From positions 1-64,000 of the forward strand of contig CBFFRP010000133.1 in assembly GCA_965644295.1 (NCBI GenBank): a stretch of DNA of 64,000 nucleotides. The letters are read 5' to 3'. The position numbers were made by a program, and so were the translations under genes. Every line of letters starts with the position of its first letter. The stretch's first letter is position 1. Source of the stretch: Paraphysomonas bandaiensis (lineage: Eukaryota > Chrysophyceae). Below are positions 56,312 through 64,000 of this stretch, in pieces. Under the pieces are notes generated by a model. That model did no database searches, was not told the DNA's origin, and saw only the letters and a list, made by a program, of their open reading frames with translations.

Positions 56312-57600
56312 ATGTTCTCATTATCCCGCCGAGCAGTAGTAGAGAGTGCATGCATGCTATACACCTATCGAGGTCTACAGCATCTGCAACCTAAAAAACA
56401 TAAAGCTGGTTTCATAATTGAAAATTACATTTATAAGAAGCGTTTATTTCACGCTACTGCAGTCTCAATGAAAGAAGATTACTATCAGACATTAGGCGTA
56501 TCAAGATCAGCAACAAAAAATGAAATTAAGAAAAAATATTTTGAATTAGCTAAAAAATATCATCCGGATGTTAATAAGGAGAAAGGAGCACAAGATAAAT
56601 TCAGAGAAATTACTGAAGCTCATGAAGTTTTAGCAGATGAAGAAAAAAGGAAATTATATGATGCATATGGTCATGCAGGTGTTGATCAAAGTGGTGGTGG
56701 TGCTGGTGGATTTGATGGGTTTCAAGGCTTTCATGGGTTTCAAGGATTTCAGGGATTTCATGGTGCTCAACAAGTGGATCCCGAAGATGTGGCAGATTTG
56801 TTTGAAGGCCTTTTCGGTGGAGGGGGAGCACGGGGACGTGGTAGGGATGCTCAACAGATGCTCTCTCTGTCGTTTTTCGAGGCTGTCAATGGATGTACGA
56901 AGGAGGTCAACGTTCAATACACTGACCGCAGTAAGCCTGGAAAAACTTTTACGAAGAAAGTTAAAGTTACTGTTCCGGCTGGAGTTGACGATGGCGTTGT
57001 CATGAAAGTTCAAAACGAAGGTGGACTGGGACTTCCTGGTAAAGGAAATGGAGATCTGAGACTCCAAATCAGAGTCGTGAAAGACCCCTATTTCGTCAGA
57101 GATGGACCCAATGTGCATGTTGAGCAACCATTATCTATCACTCAGGTATAGGATTCGTATCAAAGTTTAACGTTTGTCATTATGATTTGATGTTGAGTAC
57201 AGGCTATTCTGGGTTGCACGGTTGACGTGTTAACTTTAGGGGGCATGGTAGAAGTTAAGGTGCCTGCAGGCACACAACCTGATGCAAAGCTTATCCTCAG
57301 AGGGAAGGGCATCAAGGATCTCAACTCTATACACAGGTAGGTTCCTACGTATTGTTTCTGGATAACAACTGATTACGTATGTTGGATAATCGTAGAGGTG
57401 ATCAATACATCCACCTGAAAATACGCATTCCGAAGAAAGTTACAGACAAGCAGAAGGAGCTCCTGAAGCAATTCGAAGAAGAGGGGGGTCACACAACCTC
57501 TCACACAGAGAAAGATACTTTCTCTCTGGAAAGCGCCTGGAAGCGCCTCAAAGAATTTTTGGGAACTGAGGGTAAAAGTGATAAAACAAGCACGAAATAA
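56312..57600 (+). CDS. DnaJ/HSP40 co-chaperone, mitochondrial type without zinc finger
   Basis: Three exons (56312-57145, 57203-57336, 57396-57600) give 390 residues. The N-terminus ([20 protein letters not shown]) is a basic, amphipathic mitochondrial-type presequence. The J domain runs from about residue 50 ([20 protein letters not shown]) with HPD at about 84, followed by a Gly/Phe-rich linker ([19 protein letters not shown]). The substrate-binding region has [16 protein letters not shown] and [20 protein letters not shown], and C-terminal [18 protein letters not shown] then LRGKGI. The four CxxCxGxG zinc-finger motifs that DnaJ/Mdj1/Tid1 carry between these segments are missing; the space is only a short linker ([16 protein letters not shown]). 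It should stimulate a matrix HSP70. The presequence could also be read as plastid-like, but no signal peptide is present. Confidence 0.9.
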
Positions 57601-58310
57601 TTTGATTAATTGAATAGTCATGGTATAATGGCAGCCAGGGGGTATTAGGAATAGAATGGTTAGTCTGGTTTCCTCACTTGCTTGCTGATGCACCTAAGCT
57701 CGTAGTAAAATTAAATTCCTTCTATTTTGCTGATGTAAACGGTGGTGCTAATGATATTACGATTGAAACCATATGAAATCTAGCTAATAACTAAGCCCTA
57801 TCATTTTAGTATATATAAAAGTAATTATGAAACTAAAAATATACGGTCGAAGTAATACATAATATAGTATAGTGTATAGTACAAGTATCACGCGCAGTAG
57901 GTAGACCTGCTACCCCGCCCAAATGCATGTTGTTAATCCTAAATTCACATTTCCTCTTATATCCTATATCGTCGTCGTTGCTTGAGTTTTATGTATTATA
58001 TATTGGCAATAGCATCGACAATCTACTCAGTGACATTTTCCCCTTGTAGCTATCTCAGTAAATATTGAACTCTAGTTTTATTGCCAAGTTGGTGATGCCT
58101 TTCGGAATGTACGAAGTCTTTATAACAGCAAAACACATTACACTACACCACTACGACACAAACATATTGGAATTTCAATGTAATTTCATAAAACAACAAA
58201 ACACTACAACAACTACTACCAAACACATTTAGAAAACCATGCACATAGAAACACAGTACATATAATTTGTAGCATATTTCTTTTGAAAGAAGAAAACACC
58301 CACCGCTATA
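57601..58310. other. Gap between convergent genes, no feature seen
   Basis: 0.7 kb of AT-rich sequence with no gene, array or inverted element that I can support. Confidence 0.6.
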
Positions 58311-61300
58311 TCAAATTTTCAAAACATCTTCTGACTCTTTCGTCTTACCACCCTTTAGGAGTGCATCACTGAATCTCAGTGCCACATCTCGTATATCATC
58401 ACAACTGTGAGTACTTGGATTTCGCTTCATCCACTCGTACACACGACTATATGCTTGCTCTGCACCTTTAAAGTCACCTGTGGTCAAGTCAGAACAAAAG
58501 AGAAAATTGTAGCAACTGTCTTTGACCTCTGCGTTCACAAACTGTCGCTAATCCATGAACAGATAATATTGTGTCTTCATGATTAATCCCGAGCACTGCC
58601 TCCCGCCCCTAAATACAGCAGCAACATTAACAACAACCTTACAAATGTCACGACATATGAGTCCTGCCTTTAGTGCGGTTTTGTACATGTCTTGGGCCTC
58701 GTACAGTTTTATTTCACGTCTGAGTATGTCACCCAGGGAATGTACAGCTGTAAGGGTGCTTGGGTGTCGTTTTCCGACTGTGCGTTCCCGTAACTTGACC
58801 ACCATAAGACAATGTTACAAAAAATCGGACAACTGAAATATAAATATTCTACCTTAATCTCTCTTCGACACACTTCTTCCGCTTCTACAAGTTTGTCTTG
58901 TGACCAGTACATGTCCCTTAGAGAGGTCAATACCTCAGCAACTTCACAGTGACGTTTATCTTGCTCTAGTCTCAATCTATCCAAGAGGGTGCGATAGGCC
59001 TGTTCCGATTCGTCGTACTTACCAATTTCACACTGCACTTTTCCTAGTATCACCAGACAAAAATCACGGAATAATTATATTCAAGCTAATGGAGGATGTA
59101 CCTAGTTTTTTCAGCGCAGCAAGAGTTAACGGGTGGTTGTCGCCCAATGTGCGCTCTCTGCCTCTCAACTCTCGTGCATAAATGTCTGCGGCTTCTAGCC
59201 GCTTCGACTGCAATTCTAATACCTCTCCCAAGGATCTCAGAGCAGCGTTAATTTCATTATGAAAACAGTGGTATTGCCTTTCCTTGGCTATATCACATCA
59301 GCATTCATAAGCAACGTAGCTATTATTCTATTTTCACTTGCCTGCAAGCGCTTTCCGGCATAGACATTCGGCTTCATCATATCTCTCCAAGTGAATGCAA
59401 AGTTGAGCAACAGCTTCGATACATCGCTGGGTGGCACTATGTGATTCTCCGAAATGTTTAGAAAATCCGTTTAATGCAATATAATGATGTCTTTCTGCAT
59501 CTATAATTGCAACCATGGGATTTACGACAACATGATGAAAGCAGCAATAATATTACCTGAATACTGACGCAAGTGGCAGTATATCTCCGCCAGTCGGAAG
59601 TGTATTGAAAGCATCAGCTCGCTGCACCCCTCTATAGATGGCAGTAACAATACGATATAAAACCAAATAGCAGATGCAATATGATATCTTTTGTCTAGGA
59701 TTCGAATAGTACTTACCTCCTTCAAGCCGTTCACACACACGAAGGCCCTCAGTATATAACTCCAACGCATCTAGCAGCGCCTCATCTTCCCACTCCATTT
59801 CCCGCACAGGTGATAGAGAACGTAGCGAGAGGTACTTTTGGCGCTGTACGTCAGCTACGGCACAGGCCGCCTGTACGAAATGGATCGAATTTCCCTTTTC
59901 TTTGTTTATAGCGTACACTTTCTCCGCAGCGTCCTGCACAGCAATCTAAGAATGATATCGTGCTACACAAAACAACTCTCTAATGTCTACCTCTGCTTGT
60001 TGATACAGTTGTCTTCTGACGTAAAGGGATCGAAGAGCCACCAACACAAGTATACGAAATGGGTGATTCATGCCAAGCAAACTTTCCGCATCTCTTAAGC
60101 ATTGTACGAGAACGATCTAGAAAAATTATGATATATATCCGTGTAAGCACAAAGAGAAGGATATGTCAGACAAAATACCTCGGATTCCTCCAGTCGATCG
60201 TACTCCATTAACATATGACCCAAAAGTTTGCAGGACTCAAGGGTGGCCATCTCATCTGCACCTCCGTCACCATACTGCACAACCTTATAGGCGTACCCCA
60301 ACAACCACCCCACTAAAAATCTACTAAGATCTGACGAAATAGCATGAATGGCTTGCATGTAGGCTGAGTGTTGTGAATTAAGTGCAACAACGGGAACCTC
60401 CTGGGATTTCGTCCGAACGATGTATCTATTTGGACCAGAATTCTGCCCAATATATTGTTTCTGAAGCGTTCTTTCGCCGACATTCACCTCTCCGACGTTT
60501 CCATCACGTACATTATTATACAGTTCCCGCCAGTCCTCATACACTTTGGGATCTCTGTCAACTTTTTGTACAGCCATCCACACCGCCTCATCAATAAATT
60601 TCTTATGAGTGGTCTCGTCAATAGACATGTCCACACTCGAACATAGACTAAAGTTAACATGTTCAAAGGGTCGAACTAGTGATCCAAAGTCCTGGAATAG
60701 CAGTTCATGAAACTTCGAAGTAGTGCTTACATTACCACCCACACATATAACAGGTAGGAGTGATACATACAGACAGTTAAGTAAATCCCACATACTTAAC
60801 AAATCTATTAATATAGATGGATCATGAGATGGTGGGGTGATAACCAGTAGAACATGGCCGATATTCAACAGACTATTGCCATATGAGTCACTTAATCGAT
60901 ACGAAGAGAAACTGTCGTCCCATAAACTCAAACTAAACATATCCATCCAGATATACGGCTCTCTTGTAAAGCATTTCCATTTCCTGTTATGACGATCACT
61001 GAAATGATTTTCAATACCTGTTACAACATCTATAAATCTATCCATATGCCCATATATAACATACACATCAGCTCTCCCTATAGATATGCCTGTAGATACA
61101 CCTTCATTTAATAGTTTTTTTTGTTTTTGTTTTTCTTTGTAGTGATTGCAGTATGATGTTTTCAGGTCTTCATCTTGAGTCCATATACGTATATATCGAC
61201 TACAGACATCCTTACACGTGATTTCATAGTCATTTGATATAATGTAATCACGTATACGTAATAGAGTAGAGAGAGATATTCCATTAAGAGGAAGTGGGAG

Positions 61301-61357
61301 TGCTGATGAAGGGTAAATTGATTTCTCATTGTGATGGTATTTAATGGATGATTTCAT
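58311..61357 (-). CDS. TPR (kinesin-light-chain-like) protein with N-terminal TIR/HET-like domain
   Basis: Nine minus-strand exons (61357-60179, 60116-59991, 59933-59717, 59631-59557, 59500-59342, 59287-59102, 59043-58853, 58793-58643, 58477-58311) join in frame to 816 residues. Residues ~85-230 resemble the alpha/beta domain seen before TPRs in stramenopile and ciliate proteins: EPYIWMDMFSLSLWDD, then NIGHVLLVITPPSHDPSILI and PVICVGGNVS. From about residue 390, TPR units follow (YDRLEESEIVLVQCLRDAES, ALELYTEGLRVCERLEG, LERYDEAECLCRKALA, YARELRGRERTLGDNHPLTL, IGKYDESEQAYRTLLDRL, RREIKLRERTVGKRHPSTLT, GDFKGAEQAYSRVYEWM-like). The G(xxHP)xTL pattern is typical of kinesin-light-chain repeats. 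The intron after 59,342 needs a GC donor (GCAAGT). Probable scaffold; possible signalling role inferred. Confidence 0.78.
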
Positions 61358-61560
61358 TATCTCTGTTGTGTAATCTAAAGCAGAAAAGGGCAGCTAGTGA
61401 ACCGCATAATCTTCTGACATATGAATATGTATAGTTGTTAACAAGTATGATAATATGGACGTATAGGAGAGCATCCTATCAGACACTTCGAAGTCTCATT
61501 GCTTGTAATAGATATTATAGATATACACACACATATATACAGCAGTATATGAGGCAGAGT

Positions 61561-61848
61561 TATGTATGTATGCATGTATGTATGCATGTATGTATGTATG
61601 TATGTATGTATGTATGTATGTATGTATGTATGTATGTATGTATGTATGTATGTATGTATGTATGTATGTATGTATGTATGTATGTATGTATGTATGTATG
61701 TATGTATGTATGTATGTATGTATGTATGTATGTATGTATGTATGTATGTATGTATGTATGTATGTATGTATGTATGTATGTATGTATGTATGTATGTATG
61801 TATGTATGTATGTAGGTAGGTATGTATGTATGTATGTAGGTATGTAGG
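61561..61848. repeat. (TATG)n array between divergent gene starts
   Basis: About 290 bases of TATG units with TGCATG variants at the left end and TAGG variants at the right. It is flanked by the minus start at 61,357 and the plus start at 62,212. Confidence 0.96.
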
Positions 61849-62211
61849 CCACAGATTCTCATATACAGTATACAGCTGTATACCGGTATACGGAAGTGGA
61901 GGAACAATGTTCACACACAGATATTTTTAACAAATCATAAATTCATCGAGCAATATAAAGCTATTTCATTGGCTGTAAGGAGTTGTATATATAACTTGCA
62001 GTAACATATATATATATATATGCATACATATTAACAAACCATACATATATATACATACACTCACCTACCTCCCAATGATTGTAGTTATTACTGCACCATG
62101 AATGAGGGCTATAGCTCACAATAATTGCATATATATCTCATACTATATATCCCCCTCATAATATCAGTATACATAACAAGCCTCTTCATAGTGAAGTAGT
62201 CAAGTAGCAGC

Positions 62212-63540
62212 ATGTCTATGTATTATCGTCCTTTCAACAATATTCCTCAACTTGCTAATATAATCGGTGGTAAGTTACATTCCAGTGATATTACAATCAA
62301 GTGTTAATACTCTTAATAATAGCCATAATTGGAGGGCTCAGTTGTTTTATCATACTACTGAGTTGCATTCGATACAAACACTTAAACACCATATCAGGGA
62401 AGCTTGTATTTTGGCAAAACTCTTATATCATACTAGAAAGTGTTGGGATACTGTTTTTATCGCCTAATATTTACGAGACGTGCGTTCTACAGGCCTTTTT
62501 AATTGAATTTGCTACAATCGGTTCCATGCTATGGGCATGCATGATTGTGTATGTTCTTCTTCATATCACACAAGGTCGATTCAGTGCACTTGGATCATAT
62601 AAGCCAGAAAACGATATGCCCACTTTTTCAGCTATTTGTTTTATTGGCTCCTTAATTGTTGGAATGGTACCTGTGGCTTCAAGTATGTTATCTTGACGTC
62701 TTTTATGTTTGTAATTTATGTGTTCTGCTAGGGTCTTATGGACTGGTGAATGGAAAGTATTATTGCTATATTCACGACAGAACAACTACTTCTCGTGCCG
62801 TTCTCTCCGCACATTACGGAATCATGTGGAGTCTAATAACATTCATTCTTATAGCCTCCGTACGAGTCTACTACCAAGTAATGCATTGTTCTGTGATTCA
62901 ATTTGTACTTATACATTATGAATTATGCAGCTGAAAAACTTGAATACAACAAGACCGTTTATTACGTCAGAGTCGAAAATGATTCCTAGCACCACCACAG
63001 TGTCACTCATTGGCGACGCAGATTCCGTCAAATTGGTTCGACCTGCAGTTTCTTCGCGCTCATCAAATGCAACTATTAAGGCTGTATATGGAAGACTAAT
63101 ATACTATCCTCTCTTACTACTGGTATTGCCGTGTACATGTAACATTATTGTGTACTTGTCTGCAGCCCTGTTGTGAATGCCGTATACCTTTTCTAGAACT
63201 CATTTTGCAACTGTTTCAGATATGGGAGATACCGATATCTGTGTATCGTATTTGGCTCGCGGCTGAGCATACGAAGCCTCCTCTTGCTCTCTTTGTAGTG
63301 GCGGTGTTTTTAGTGAGATGTCATGTAAGTTACTGTGCTGGTTTTACTATTGAATCAACATATCTTTCCTTGTTACAGGGTATGTACAACCTCTTGGTGT
63401 TTGCAATGCAACCGACAACAAGAAGAGAGTGGCGACGAGATACCCATGCTTTAAGCTCCTATGTGAAGAATTGTTTCGATTGTAAATCATTCCACAACAC
63501 TCAAAACGATGAGCTGGACTGTTCTCAGGTAGATGTATAA
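62212..63540 (+). CDS. G-protein-coupled receptor, cAMP-receptor-like (class E)
   Basis: Six exons (62212-62269, 62323-62682, 62732-62877, 62931-63122, 63220-63324, 63379-63540) give 340 residues. Seven hydrophobic segments are present: IIGGLSCFIILLSCI, NSYIILESVGILFL, a third with ATIGSMLWACMIVYVLLHIT, FSAICFIGSLIVGMVPVAS, HYGIMWSLITFILIASVRV, RLIYYPLLLL joined to IWEIPISVYRI, and ALFVVAVFLVRCHGMYNLLV. The Trp-containing helix 3 and the end of helix 7 (GMYNLLVFAM) match the Dictyostelium cAMP-receptor-like pattern (family Dicty_CAR). The loop before helix 4 reads QGRFSALGSYKPENDM, and a Cys/Ser-rich cytoplasmic tail of about 45 residues ends DCSQVDV. The ligand is unknown. A short first exon of 58 bases provides the extracellular N-terminus. 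It diverges from the TPR gene across a TATG array. Confidence 0.8.
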
Positions 63541-64000
63541 ATGCCCTATAGGTCTATCGAACCAAGCGAAAACGCCAGTTTATATAAATTGGAGTTTGTA
63601 GCTTTTGAGTGTGCATGTAAGAACACTGCGTATAACACATCGTGGTGATATCCTCGACTAGTGGCACTTTTCCAGGCTTCATAGTAATAGCGTTGTATAT
63701 ATGACTTCATTTGGTTAAGTGTTACCATTGCTGTTTTCGTCATTAGTTAGCGGGTGTCGAATTATTCTTTTTAAAGTAATTTCATTTTCAAGAAATAGTA
63801 TTATAAATATCGATAATATTTCTAAAGACACGACACACTCAGTTTTGAGTTTCGTATAAATCCAATGCCAATAAGAACTAGGGCTGCGTAGCAATTGTAA
63901 CAATTAATTTCAATTAATTTCAATTATTTGTCAAGTATTGAAATTGAAACAGCTAATAATAATTGACAATTAATCGTTACATTGTTACGCAGACTTGATA
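63541..64000. other. Window end, no gene seen
   Basis: AT-rich sequence with an ATTAATTTCAATTAATTTCA direct repeat near 63,903 and no supportable gene. Confidence 0.55.

Noticed and set aside
1-64000. tRNA, rRNA and CRISPR features
   Set aside because: I found no cloverleaf with A/B boxes, no rRNA-like block and no spaced direct-repeat array; the tandem repeats present are microsatellites or coding repeats.

Overview
The window is a nuclear chromosome segment of a eukaryote. Its genes are split by short GT-AG introns of roughly 45 to 140 bases, it is AT-rich, and it carries many (CATA)n/(TATG)n arrays and transposon remnants. The best guess is a flagellated, plastid-bearing heterokont (ochrophyte) alga. 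Three observations support this. CFAP221 and RSPH9 homologues imply a motile cilium. A heme oxygenase-like protein starts with a signal peptide followed by an Ala-Phe junction, the usual plastid address in heterokont algae, and a carotenoid dioxygenase has a similar start. A surface protein carries a Pro/Thr/Ser-rich stalk of the SPT-type common in stramenopiles. I cannot name the genus.

Layout, left to right: (CATA)n array (1-960); TOM1/THH1-like seven-pass protein; CinA-like/HxGH nucleotidyltransferase fusion on minus; CATA array; CFAP221; 2.9 kb of repeats; coiled-coil protein on minus; membrane-anchored BBE-like flavin oxidase; recombinase-like remnant; UBE2J2-type E2; four-pass membrane protein on minus; decayed Ty1/copia element (25.0-26.7 kb); nuclease-like/kinase-like gene on minus; a 4.3-kb Ty3/gypsy-type LTR element (28,721-33,059) inserted in a TATG array and itself carrying a MITE; a second nuclease-like/kinase gene on plus with a frame-broken GA-rich repeat start; coiled-coil/Tudor-like protein; CATA array; RSPH9; 3 kb of repeats; small Cys-rich secreted protein; carotenoid dioxygenase; three-repeat Myb-like protein; heme oxygenase-like protein; protein with three RPA-binding-like motifs; multipass protein; 0.8-kb TATG array; mitochondrial-type DnaJ; a large TPR protein; TATG array; cAMP-receptor-like GPCR.

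The strongest structural theme is gene polarity. Genes mostly alternate in strand. Seven of the eight longest CATA/TATG blocks have both flanks in the window and lie between two divergent gene starts; the eighth is cut by the window edge. None lies in the gaps between convergent genes. The gypsy element landed in one such array, which appears to have been the shared upstream region of the two nuclease/kinase genes. The 220-bp MITE inside its LTR has an exact empty site in the other LTR, so the order of events can be read directly.

Gene models were spliced by eye from reading frame, GT-AG signals and protein-family resemblance. Exon ends may be off by a few bases, and no database search was possible.
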